A stretch of 15,746 bases of DNA from Betaproteobacteria bacterium (GTDB lineage: Bacteria; Pseudomonadota; Gammaproteobacteria; Burkholderiales; SG8-39), in assembly GCA_016713125.1 (NCBI GenBank), contig JADJPT010000037.1, forward strand, positions 1 through 15,746, in the 5' to 3' direction. The position numbers and the translations under genes are program-made. Position 1 is the first letter of the stretch. Each line of letters begins with the position of its first letter. This document shows positions 1 to 6,546 of the stretch, piece after piece. Below the pieces are notes generated by a model, which was given only the letters and a program-made list of their open reading frames with translations, searched no databases and was not told the origin of the DNA.

Positions 1-56
1 TGCTGATCCCGGGCGCGGCCGGCGCGGCGCTGGGGCCGCGGCTGCTGCGCTGGTAG
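1..56 (+). CDS. C-terminal end of an unidentified protein (partial)
   Basis: The codons from base 3 to the TAG at 54-56 read LIPGAAGAALGPRLLRW. This is a hydrophobic, Gly/Ala-rich tail ending in Arg-Arg-Leu-Leu-Arg-Trp-like composition and could be the last membrane segment or C-terminus of a larger protein. Too little is present to name a family. The gene converges on the aldo/keto reductase, and its stop codon is only 13 bases from the stop codon on the other strand. Confidence 0.45.
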   Translation, partial: LIPGAAGAALGPRLLRW

Positions 57-72
57 CGCGCGTCCCGCGCTA
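54..72. terminator. Inverted repeat spanning both convergent stop codons
   Basis: TAGCGCG (54-60) and CGCGCTA (66-72) form a perfect 7-bp inverted repeat around the loop CGTCC. The arms contain the plus-strand TAG stop and the minus-strand TAG stop. The position between convergent genes suits a bidirectional transcription end, but neither side has a T tract, so an intrinsic terminator is not proven. Confidence 0.35.
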
Positions 73-903
73 GAGCATCTCCAGCGGCTGCGCGCTGCGC
101 GGCGGTGGGAAGGCGCGATCCAGCGCGGCCTGCAGTTCGGGCGTGAGCCTGAGGTCCAGGGCCGCGCGGTTCTCGAGGACGCACGCGACGCTGCCGCTCT
201 TCGGGATGGCGATCACGCCGTCCTGCGCCAGCAGCCAGGCCAGCGCGAGCTGCGCCGGCGTGCAGCCGGCCTGTGCGGCGATCTGCAGCAGCGCGCGGTT
301 GTTCAGCATGCGCGCCTGTTCCAGCGGCGAATAGGCCATCACGCTCACGCCGCGCTCGCGCAGCCAGGGCAGCAGGTCGAAGGCGATGCCGCGGCGCGTG
401 AGGTTGTAGAGCAGCTGGTTGGTCGCCAGCTTGGGTCCGCCGGGAGCCGCCCACCATTCGCGCATGTCGGCGAGGTCGAGGTTGCTCACCCCGTAGTGGC
501 GGATCTTGCCCGCGCGCTGCAGCGCCTGCAGCGCTTCCAGGGTTTCGGCGAACGGCGTGCCGCCGCGCCAGTGCAGCAGGTAGAGGTCGATGCGGTCGGT
601 CTTCAGGCGCGCCAGGCTGGCCTCGCAGGCGGCCAGCGTGCCGCGTCGCGTGGCGTTGCCGGGCAGCACCTTGCTGACCAGGAAGACTTCGTCGCGCCGG
701 CCGGCGATGGCTTCGGCCACCAGTTCTTCGGAGCGCCCGTCGCCGTACATCTCGGCGGTGTCGATGAGGCGCAGGCCGGCGTCCAGCCCGGCACGCAGCG
801 CGGCGAGCTCTTCGGCGCGCCTGGCGCGCGCGTCGCCCATGTTCCAGGTGCCCAGGCCCAGCGCGGGCACCGCCTCGCCGCCGGGCAGCACGACGCTCTT
901 CAT
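70..903 (-). CDS. Aldo/keto reductase, YeaE-like
   Basis: A 277-residue NAD(P)H-dependent oxidoreductase of the aldo/keto reductase superfamily, cytosolic, expected to reduce aldehydes or ketones. The (beta/alpha)8-barrel tetrad is complete: Asp48 and Tyr53 in IDTAEMYGDG, Lys78 in VSKVLP and His111 in LLHW. The cofactor end shows AIPKSG, typical of the phosphate-binding loop. Overall it resembles E. coli YeaE (methylglyoxal reductase) through GLGTWNMG near the start, the YGVSNLDLADM segment and the closing Pro-rich tail. The length is normal for single-domain AKRs. The start is the ATG at 903, 19 bases after the stop of the lipoprotein gene, so the two may be co-transcribed. The real substrate cannot be read from sequence; methylglyoxal or another short aldehyde is a family-based guess. 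Confidence 0.93.
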   Translation of the reverse strand: MKSVVLPGGEAVPALGLGTWNMGDARARRAEELAALRAGLDAGLRLIDTAEMYGDGRSEELVAEAIAGRRDEVFLVSKVLPGNATRRGTLAACEASLARLKTDRIDLYLLHWRGGTPFAETLEALQALQRAGKIRHYGVSNLDLADMREWWAAPGGPKLATNQLLYNLTRRGIAFDLLPWLRERGVSVMAYSPLEQARMLNNRALLQIAAQAGCTPAQLALAWLLAQDGVIAIPKSGSVACVLENRAALDLRLTPELQAALDRAFPPPRSAQPLEML

Positions 904-922
904 GGCCTGTGGCGAGCTTCGC

Positions 923-1273
923 TCAGCCCGCGGCCGGCACCTTGCAGCCGGTGAAGGTGGTCGGCGGGTCGCTCAGTGCGGCGTTCTGGCCGTCGATCTC
1001 CAGGCTCACGCGTCCGGCGGTGTAGCGGTTGCCGGCGCCTTTCTCGAGTCGCAGTTCGCGCTCGGGCAGGATCAGCCAGACGGCGCCGCCCTCGAGCGTG
1101 CGCACATAGAAGCGCTTGCCGCCGTCGCAGCGGTACTCGGTGGCGTTGCCCGGTGTGCGGTTGACCTCGCGCGTGTCGCCGCTGCCGAACGGCCAGACGG
1201 TGACGTTGCTGCAGGAGGCCAGCAGGGGCAGGGCGAGCGCGCAGGCGGCGCGGCGCAGTCCGAAAGCATTCAT
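923..1273 (-). CDS. MliC-like lipoprotein (putative c-type lysozyme inhibitor)
   Basis: A 116-residue predicted lipoprotein. The signal peptide MNAFGLRRAACALALPLLASC ends in the lipobox Leu18-Ala19-Ser20-Cys21, so Cys21 would be lipidated and the protein membrane-anchored in the envelope. The mature part has the MliC/PliC layout: Tyr-Arg-Cys-Asp at 47-50, the FYV strand at 55-57, a GNRYTAG turn at 81-87 and a final Cys110 that could pair with Cys49. MliC proteins inhibit animal c-type lysozyme. I chose the ATG at 1273 over the upstream ATG at 1306 because it gives a proper signal peptide and follows AGGA by nine bases. The Ser of the usual SGxRY inhibitory loop appears to be Ala here, and the later conserved Lys is not obvious, so inhibition is uncertain. 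It sits 19 bases upstream of the aldo/keto reductase gene. Confidence 0.8.
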   Translation of the reverse strand: MNAFGLRRAACALALPLLASCSNVTVWPFGSGDTREVNRTPGNATEYRCDGGKRFYVRTLEGGAVWLILPERELRLEKGAGNRYTAGRVSLEIDGQNAALSDPPTTFTGCKVPAAG

Positions 1274-1336
1274 CGTGGCGTGTCCTGTGGTGTAGCGGTC
1301 GCGCATGATGCCAGTCCCCGGGGCATCCTGCGCGGC

Positions 1337-2032
1337 TCAGGCCCCCAGCTGCTCCGCCAGCTGGCCGAAATCGTCGGCCACCAGCGTGTGCGCCGGATCG
1401 GGCACGGGATCGGCCGGTCCGCCGGGCCCCCATTCGGCCGGGCGGCGCACGAAGGCCGTGTGGTAGCCGCAGGCCAGGGCCCCGTTCAGGTCGTGATTGT
1501 GGGCGGCGACCATCATGATCTCCGACGGATCGAGCTGCAGCCACTTGGCCGCGGTCAGGTAGGCCTCGGGGCGGGTCTTGTAGATGCCGATCATTTCGCA
1601 GGAGAGGATGGCGTCCCAGACGATGCCGTTGCGGCGTGAGACGTCGATCACCAGCGAGGTGGTCAGCAGCGTGAACGAGGCGACCACGTATTTGCGGCGC
1701 AGGCGCGCCAGCGCGGCGGCGAAATCGGGCCAGGCGTCGAGCGCGTGCCAGGTGCGCCAGATCGCATCGCGATCCGCGGCGTCGAGCGCGCCCAGGCCGA
1801 ACTCGCCGACGATCTCGTCGAGCACGCGGCGATGCACGTCGTCGAAGTTGAAGGCCGGTTGCACCTGTCCGCCGATGGCCTTCAGCGACCGGCGCCGGTA
1901 CTCGTTGACCACGGCGTGCCAGTCCGCTTCCAGGCCGCGGCGTGCGCCGGCGGCGGCAAACGCACGCGTGAGTCCGCCGTGCCAGTCTAGGACGGTGCCG
2001 CCGGTGTCGAAAGTCAGTGCCTTGATGTGCAT
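1337..2032 (-). CDS. HAD-superfamily hydrolase, haloacid dehalogenase type II-like
   Basis: A 231-residue cytosolic HAD protein. Motif I is FDTGGTVLD with nucleophile Asp9. The usual second Asp two residues on is Gly11, which argues against phosphatase chemistry and fits L-2-haloacid dehalogenases, which use one Asp to displace halide. Motif II lies around SFTLLTTSL (119-127), motif III is Lys152 in YKTRPEAY and motif IV is VAAHNHDL (175-182), followed by the FVRRPAEWGPGG stretch common in type II sequences. The length matches that family (220-240). The ATG at 2032 follows GGAG by seven bases. The MFS carrier gene ends 44 bases upstream on the same strand, which suggests co-transcription and possibly uptake of the substrate. 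The substrate (a 2-haloacid or another small acid) is inferred only. Confidence 0.86.
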   Translation of the reverse strand: MHIKALTFDTGGTVLDWHGGLTRAFAAAGARRGLEADWHAVVNEYRRRSLKAIGGQVQPAFNFDDVHRRVLDEIVGEFGLGALDAADRDAIWRTWHALDAWPDFAAALARLRRKYVVASFTLLTTSLVIDVSRRNGIVWDAILSCEMIGIYKTRPEAYLTAAKWLQLDPSEIMMVAAHNHDLNGALACGYHTAFVRRPAEWGPGGPADPVPDPAHTLVADDFGQLAEQLGA

Positions 2033-2076
2033 TGCATTGCTCCGCTTCCGGGGCCTGCGCCCCTGGGTTGTCAGGC

Positions 2077-3360
2077 TTACGCCGGCGCGGCGGCGTTGCG
2101 CGGCGTGCGCAGCCTGCCCGCGCGGCGCAGCAGTTCGACCACGATGACGATGTTCAGCAGGTTCCAGCCGATGCCGTTGGCGAAGGCCGCGTCGTAGGAG
2201 CCGGTCAGGTCGAAGATCGCACCGGACATCCAGCCGCCCAGGGCCATGCCGAACAGCGTGGCCATCAGCACCGTGCCCACGCGCGCGCCTGCCTCCTGCG
2301 AGGGAAAGTACTCGCGCACGATGATGGCGTAGGCCGGGATGATTCCGCCCTGGAACAGGCCGAACAGCGCCGAGATGATGTACAGCGAGGTCATGCCGTC
2401 GAACATGAAGAACAGCAGCAGCGCGAAGGCCTGCAGCGTGGAGTTCAGCAGCAGGGTGCGCAGCCCGCCGATGCGGTCGGACAGCCAGCCCGAGGCGAGC
2501 CGGCTGATGATGCCGCATCCCAGCATCAGCGAGAGCATCTGCGCGCCGCGTCCGGCGCCCAGGCCGAGGTCGCTGCAATAGGCCACGATATGCACCTGCG
2601 GCATGGACATGGCCACGCAGGTGGCGGTGCCGGCGATGCACAACAGGACGGTGAGCGTGGTCGGGGTGAAGCCCAGCGGCCGCGCGGCCTGGCCTGCGAA
2701 AGTGCGGCCATGCCGCGCCTGCGCGGTGTCGTCCGGGGTCTCGGCCGAGAACGCCGGCGGACGCGGGCGCATGATCAGCGCCAGCGGCAGCATGGCCAGG
2801 AAGCAGAACACCGCCACGCCGTAGTACGTGGTGCGCCAGCCCACGGTGTCGAAGAAGTGCTGCAGTATCGGCGGCCACAGCGTGCCGGCGGTGTAGTTGC
2901 CGCACACCACGATGGCCACCGCGATGCCGCGCCGGCGCGTGAACCAGTGCGAGATGTCGGCCACCAGCGGCACGAAGGTCGCCGAGGTGCCGAGCAGGCC
3001 GATCAGCACGCCCTGCGCCAGCGCGAAGACGACGAAGCTCTGCGCCGAACCGGCAATGACGAAACCGATGGCCAGGGCGACGGCGCCGCCGTACAGCGGC
3101 ACCATCACGCCGTAACGGTCGGCCAGCTTGCCCATCAGCACCCCGCCCAGGCCGTAGCCGACCATGGTCAGCGTGTAGGGCAGGGAGGCGATGCCGCGCG
3201 TCACGCCGAACTCCTGCTGCACCAGCGGCAGCACCACGGTCACGCCGTACATCCCCACGCCGCCCAGGGTCATCAGCGCCAGTGCGGCCCACAGACGCGC
3301 CCAGGCGTAGGGCGATTCGACCGTGTGCGCGGGATTCGTCGAGTGGCGGGCGGCGCTCAA
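2077..3360 (-). CDS. MFS transporter, monocarboxylate/oxalate-formate type
   Basis: An inner-membrane major facilitator of about 427 residues with roughly twelve hydrophobic segments, the first at residues 21-45. Motif A appears in both halves: GKLADRYG at 77-84 and GWLSDRIGG at 291-299. The segment SHWFTRRRGIAVAI followed by GWRTTYYG is typical of the monocarboxylate/oxalate-formate antiporter groups, which move small organic acids. The frame is open up to 3534, but residues before Ala-Arg-His-Ser are polar and unlike an MFS start and overlap the next gene. No ATG precedes TM1, so I chose the TTG at 3360, which leaves 32 bases after the small upstream gene. A later ATG inside TM1 would truncate the first helix. 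The exact start is uncertain, the family is not. It precedes the HAD dehalogenase-like gene. Confidence 0.88.
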   Translation of the reverse strand: MSAARHSTNPAHTVESPYAWARLWAALALMTLGGVGMYGVTVVLPLVQQEFGVTRGIASLPYTLTMVGYGLGGVLMGKLADRYGVMVPLYGGAVALAIGFVIAGSAQSFVVFALAQGVLIGLLGTSATFVPLVADISHWFTRRRGIAVAIVVCGNYTAGTLWPPILQHFFDTVGWRTTYYGVAVFCFLAMLPLALIMRPRPPAFSAETPDDTAQARHGRTFAGQAARPLGFTPTTLTVLLCIAGTATCVAMSMPQVHIVAYCSDLGLGAGRGAQMLSLMLGCGIISRLASGWLSDRIGGLRTLLLNSTLQAFALLLFFMFDGMTSLYIISALFGLFQGGIIPAYAIIVREYFPSQEAGARVGTVLMATLFGMALGGWMSGAIFDLTGSYDAAFANGIGWNLLNIVIVVELLRRAGRLRTPRNAAAPA

Positions 3361-3392
3361 AGTGGGCTTTCGCGGCGGGCTGTCGCAGCCGG

Positions 3393-3611
3393 CTACCGGT
3401 TGGTGGGCACCGAGATGCAGACCGGCCGCACGTAGCTGGCGATGCCGCCGGGGATCATCAGGCGCTTGCGCGCGGCCTCGCACTGCTCGAGGGTCTCGAA
3501 GGGCATGCGCACGTTGAAGTTCTGGCCGTTGCACTGCTGGCCGGACACCACGGGGCCGGCGCAGCCCTCGATCAGGATCAGCAGGAAGAAGGTGAGGTTG
3601 GAGGTGAGCAT
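3393..3611 (-). CDS. Small exported Cys-containing hypothetical protein
   Basis: A 72-residue protein I do not recognise. It opens with MLTSNLTFFLLILIEGCAG, a short hydrophobic N-terminus that could be a signal peptide or a lipoprotein-like leader with Cys17 after Glu-Gly, though the lipobox is poor. The rest is polar, with Cys27, Cys44 and Cys65 spaced so that disulfides are possible, and a LEQCEAARKRL helix. This layout (short leader, then a compact domain with a C-E-A-A-R helix) is common among small periplasmic proteins of Burkholderiales. The ATG at 3611 has no strong Shine-Dalgarno. It lies between glnS (73 bases upstream) and the MFS gene (32 bases downstream) on the same strand. Third-position GC bias agrees with real coding. 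Confidence 0.62.
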   Translation of the reverse strand: MLTSNLTFFLLILIEGCAGPVVSGQQCNGQNFNVRMPFETLEQCEAARKRLMIPGGIASYVRPVCISVPTNR

Positions 3612-3636
3612 GGTTTTACCGTTTTTGCTTCCGGGA

Positions 3637-3657
3637 AGAGGCGCAATTGTCGCCCCT
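3637..3657 (-). terminator. Possible hairpin downstream of glnS
   Basis: On the minus strand AGGGGCG and CGCCTCT can pair over seven bases (one G-U) around a seven-base AT-rich loop, 28 bases after the glnS stop and before the small exported protein gene. There is no U tract after it on the minus strand, so it may only attenuate transcription or be fortuitous. Confidence 0.28.
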
Positions 3658-3684
3658 TTGCCCCCTGCAGTGGATCAAATCCTG

Positions 3685-5466
3685 TCAGGCCCTGGCCCAG
3701 GAGTCGCGCAGCGTCACGGCGCGGTTGAAGACCGGGGCGCCGGGCCGGCTGTCGATGCGGTCGGCGACGAAATAGCCGTGGCGCTCGAACTGGAAGCGGT
3801 CCTCGGGCGCGGCCTCGCGCAGCGCGGGCTCGAGACGGGCCGTGATGGTGCGCTTGGCGGCCGGATTGAGGTCGGCGAGGAAATCGCGTTCCGCGCCCGG
3901 CTTCTCGGCGCTGAACAGGCGGTCGTAGAGCCTGACCTCGGCCGGGTAATCGTGCCGGGCGCTGACCCAGTGGATGTTGCCCTTGACCTTGTAGGCGTCG
4001 GCGCCCGGCGTGCCGGATTTGCTGTCGGCAAGGTACGTGCAGCGCACGCTGTCGCTGGCCGCGTCGTAGCCCAGGCATTCGATGACGAAGCCGTAGCGCA
4101 GCCGCACCCTGTTGCCGGGGAACAGGCGGAAATAGCCTTTCGGCGGGGTCTCGGCGTAGTCCTCGCGCTCGATCCACAGCTCGCGCGAGAAGGGCACCGA
4201 GCGCTTGCCCCAGTCGGGCTTCTGCGGGTGGTTGGGCACTTCGCAGAGCTCTTCCTGCCCCTCCGGATAGTTCTCGATCACCAGCCTGACCGGGTCGAGC
4301 ACGGCCATGCGGCGCGGCGCGACTTCGTTGAGGTGCTCGCGCATGCAGTCTTCGAGCACGCCGTAGTCGATCCAGGAATCCGAGCGCGACACGCCGATGC
4401 GCTCGGCGAACAGCCGGAAGCCCTCGGGCGTGTAGCCGCGGCGGCGCGCGCCCACCAGCGTGGGCATGCGCGGGTCGTCCCAGCCTTCGACGTGTTTCTC
4501 GTTGACCAGCTGGATCAGCTTGCGTTTCGAGAGCACCACGTTGGTCAGGTTCAGGCGCGCGAACTCGATCTGCTGCGGCAGCGGATTGGCCAGCAGCCCG
4601 CCTTCGGCCAGGCGCGCCAGCAGCCAGTCGTAGAACGGGCGCTGATCCTCGAACTCGAGCGTGCACACCGAGTGCGTGATGCGTTCCAGTGCGTCCTCGA
4701 TGGGATGCGCGAAGGTGTACATCGGGTAGATGCACCAGGTGTCGCCGGTGCGATGGTGCTCGGCCTTGCGGATGCGGTAGATGGCAGGGTCGCGCAGGTT
4801 GATGTTGGGTGAACCCATGTCGACCTTGGCGCGCAGCACCATGCTGCCTTCCGCGTGCCGGCCCTCGCGCATCTCGCGCAGCAGGTCGAGGTTCCCGGCC
4901 GGCGGCGTGGCGCGCCACGGGCTGTCCTTGCCCGGCTGCGTGAGGGTGCCGCGGTTGGCGCGCATCTCCTCGGCGCTCTGCCGGTCGACGTAGGCGTGGC
5001 CGGCCTGCACCAGGTACTCGGCCGCTTCGTACATGTGGTCGAAGTAGTCCGACGCGTAGTAGAGGTGCTCGCCCCAGTCGAAGCCCAGCCAGCGGACCGC
5101 GTCGAGGATGGAGTCGACGTACTCCTGCTCCTCCTTCTCCGGGTTGGTGTCGTCGAAGCGCATGTGGCAGGCGCCGGCGAACTCGCGCGCCAGGCCGAAG
5201 TTCAGCAGGATGCTCTTGGCATGGCCGAGGTGCAGGTAGCCGTTGGGTTCGGGCGGGAAGCGCGTGCGGATCTTTGCCGCGTCGGGCGGCGACCCGGCGT
5301 GCGCGCGTGCCGGGCCGGGCCGGCCGCCCCAGGTGCGCGCCGCCCACTTGCCGGCGGCGAGGTCGGCCTCGACGATGTTGCGGATGAAATTGCTGGCCGG
5401 TGCGTTGCTGCCGGCCTCGTGCTTGCCGGCTTCGGGCTTGCGGGTGTTGGGGGCTTTGGTGTTCAC
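3685..5466 (-). CDS. glnS: Glutaminyl-tRNA synthetase
   Basis: A class Ib aminoacyl-tRNA synthetase that charges tRNA-Gln with glutamine in the cytosol, 593 residues. The ATP-binding HIGH motif is HLGH (79-82) in PPEPNGYLHLGHAKS, and the KMSKS equivalent is VLSKR (311-315). RFDDTNP (103-109) and the Gln-specific region around AIYRIRKAEHH follow the bacterial GlnRS pattern. The two C-terminal anticodon-binding beta-barrels are present to the end (EDRFQFERHGYFVAD region). It is about 40 residues longer than E. coli GlnRS, from an N-terminal tail and a Gly/Pro/Arg-rich spacer at roughly 41-66 between DLAAGK and IRTRFPPEPNG. The start is GTG at 5466; no ATG occurs before the catalytic core, and the Shine-Dalgarno is weak. 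It lies 32 bases after the Bug receptor gene, which may be incidental read-through. Confidence 0.98.
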   Translation of the reverse strand: MNTKAPNTRKPEAGKHEAGSNAPASNFIRNIVEADLAAGKWAARTWGGRPGPARAHAGSPPDAAKIRTRFPPEPNGYLHLGHAKSILLNFGLAREFAGACHMRFDDTNPEKEEQEYVDSILDAVRWLGFDWGEHLYYASDYFDHMYEAAEYLVQAGHAYVDRQSAEEMRANRGTLTQPGKDSPWRATPPAGNLDLLREMREGRHAEGSMVLRAKVDMGSPNINLRDPAIYRIRKAEHHRTGDTWCIYPMYTFAHPIEDALERITHSVCTLEFEDQRPFYDWLLARLAEGGLLANPLPQQIEFARLNLTNVVLSKRKLIQLVNEKHVEGWDDPRMPTLVGARRRGYTPEGFRLFAERIGVSRSDSWIDYGVLEDCMREHLNEVAPRRMAVLDPVRLVIENYPEGQEELCEVPNHPQKPDWGKRSVPFSRELWIEREDYAETPPKGYFRLFPGNRVRLRYGFVIECLGYDAASDSVRCTYLADSKSGTPGADAYKVKGNIHWVSARHDYPAEVRLYDRLFSAEKPGAERDFLADLNPAAKRTITARLEPALREAAPEDRFQFERHGYFVADRIDSRPGAPVFNRAVTLRDSWARA

Positions 5467-5498
5467 CCCGGCATTTTAACCGAGGGGGCGTGCCGCGC

Positions 5499-6488
5499 TC
5501 AGTTGGCGGTGATCTGGTTGCTGCGGATGACCTCGGCCCAGCGCGCGTTCTCGCTCTTCAGGTGCGCGGAGAACTCGGCCGCCGTGCCGCCCAGCGGCGT
5601 GGCGCCCAGCGAAAGCAGTTGCGCGCGCATCTCCGGGGTTTTCAGCATGCGCTGGATGTCGGCATTGAGCCGGTTCACCACCTCGGCCGGCGTGCCGGCC
5701 GGCGCCACGATGCCGTACCAGGAACTCACGTCGAAGCCCTTGAGGCCGGACTCGGCCATGGTCGGCAGGTCGGGCAGCACCTCGGAGCGTTGCGCGCTGG
5801 TCACCGCCAGGCCGCGCAACTGCCCGGACTTGATCGGCTGGGCGGCCGAGGGCATTACGTCGAAGATCATCTCCACCTGGCCGGCGATGGTGTCGATCAG
5901 CGCGGGCGCGCTGCCCTTGTACGGCACATGCACCAGGTTCACGCCGGTGGCGTTCTTGAACAGCTCGCCGATCAGGTGCTGGAAATTGCCGTTGCCGGAG
6001 GAGGCGTAGGTCATGCCGGGTCTGGACTTGGCGAGCGCCACGAGCTGCGCGATCGAATTGACCGGCAGCTTCGGGTTGACGGCCAGCACGCCCGGCGTGG
6101 TGGCGACCAGGCCGACCGGTGCGAAGTCGCGCAACGCGTCGTAGCGGATGGTGGCCTTGTACAGGCTGGGGTTCACCGCCAGCGCGCTCATCGAGCCGGT
6201 CAGCAGGGTGTAGCCGTCGGCGGGCGACTTGGCGACGACTTCCGTGCCGATCATCGCGCCCGCGCCGGGCCGGTTCTCGATCACCACCTGGGCCTTGAGC
6301 GGGCCTTCCGACAGCCCGCGGCCCACGGCGCGGCCCACCAGGTCGACCGCGCCGCCGGGCGGGAAGGGCACGACGATGCGGATCGGTTTGGCGGGCCAGG
6401 CGTCGGCCTGCGCCTGCACGGCGAGGGGCCACGCGAGCAGGGCGGCGGACGTGGCGGCGAGTGCGACGAGCGTGCGGCGTGCGGTCAT
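5499..6488 (-). CDS. Bug/TctC-family tripartite tricarboxylate transporter receptor
   Basis: A 329-residue periplasmic solute-binding protein. The signal peptide runs to about residue 28 (Arg4-Arg5, hydrophobic core, Ala-Gln-Ala). The mature protein opens with WPAKPIRIVVPFPPGG (31-46), the family hallmark ligand loop, followed by VIENRPGAGAMIGTE, SPADGYTLL, VPYKG and the LPDLPTMAESG signature before the C-terminal helices. Family members bind small carboxylates or amides and pass them to a TctAB membrane pair; many are orphans with no linked tctA or tctB, as here. The ATG at 6488 follows GGAG by six bases. It lies 58 bases downstream of the cupin-hydrolase gene on the same strand, so it may supply that enzyme's substrate. 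The ligand cannot be predicted. Confidence 0.95.
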   Translation of the reverse strand: MTARRTLVALAATSAALLAWPLAVQAQADAWPAKPIRIVVPFPPGGAVDLVGRAVGRGLSEGPLKAQVVIENRPGAGAMIGTEVVAKSPADGYTLLTGSMSALAVNPSLYKATIRYDALRDFAPVGLVATTPGVLAVNPKLPVNSIAQLVALAKSRPGMTYASSGNGNFQHLIGELFKNATGVNLVHVPYKGSAPALIDTIAGQVEMIFDVMPSAAQPIKSGQLRGLAVTSAQRSEVLPDLPTMAESGLKGFDVSSWYGIVAPAGTPAEVVNRLNADIQRMLKTPEMRAQLLSLGATPLGGTAAEFSAHLKSENARWAEVIRSNQITAN

Positions 6489-6546
6489 GGCGTGCTCCGT
6501 GGGTGGCGGTCGGTGGTGGTGCGGTGTTCGGTGTGCGGTGCGGCGC
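6489..6546. repeat. GT-rich low-complexity spacer
   Basis: The gap between the cupin-hydrolase stop and the Bug receptor start is built from irregular repeats of the CGGTG/GGTGG unit (about 6497-6536). No gene or clear promoter is visible apart from the Bug receptor Shine-Dalgarno. It is probably a short slippage-prone spacer. Confidence 0.35.

Noticed and set aside
2033..3292. Upstream extension of the HAD frame, giving an apparent 651-residue protein
   Set aside because: The extra part is an Arg/His/Gly-rich out-of-frame reading of the MFS gene; the HAD motif I starts at the expected distance from the ATG at 2032, which has its own ribosome site.
2032..3435. 467-residue plus-strand frame opposite the MFS gene
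   Set aside because: His/Gln/Arg-rich composition typical of an antisense shadow in GC-rich DNA; the minus strand encodes a clear twelve-helix carrier.
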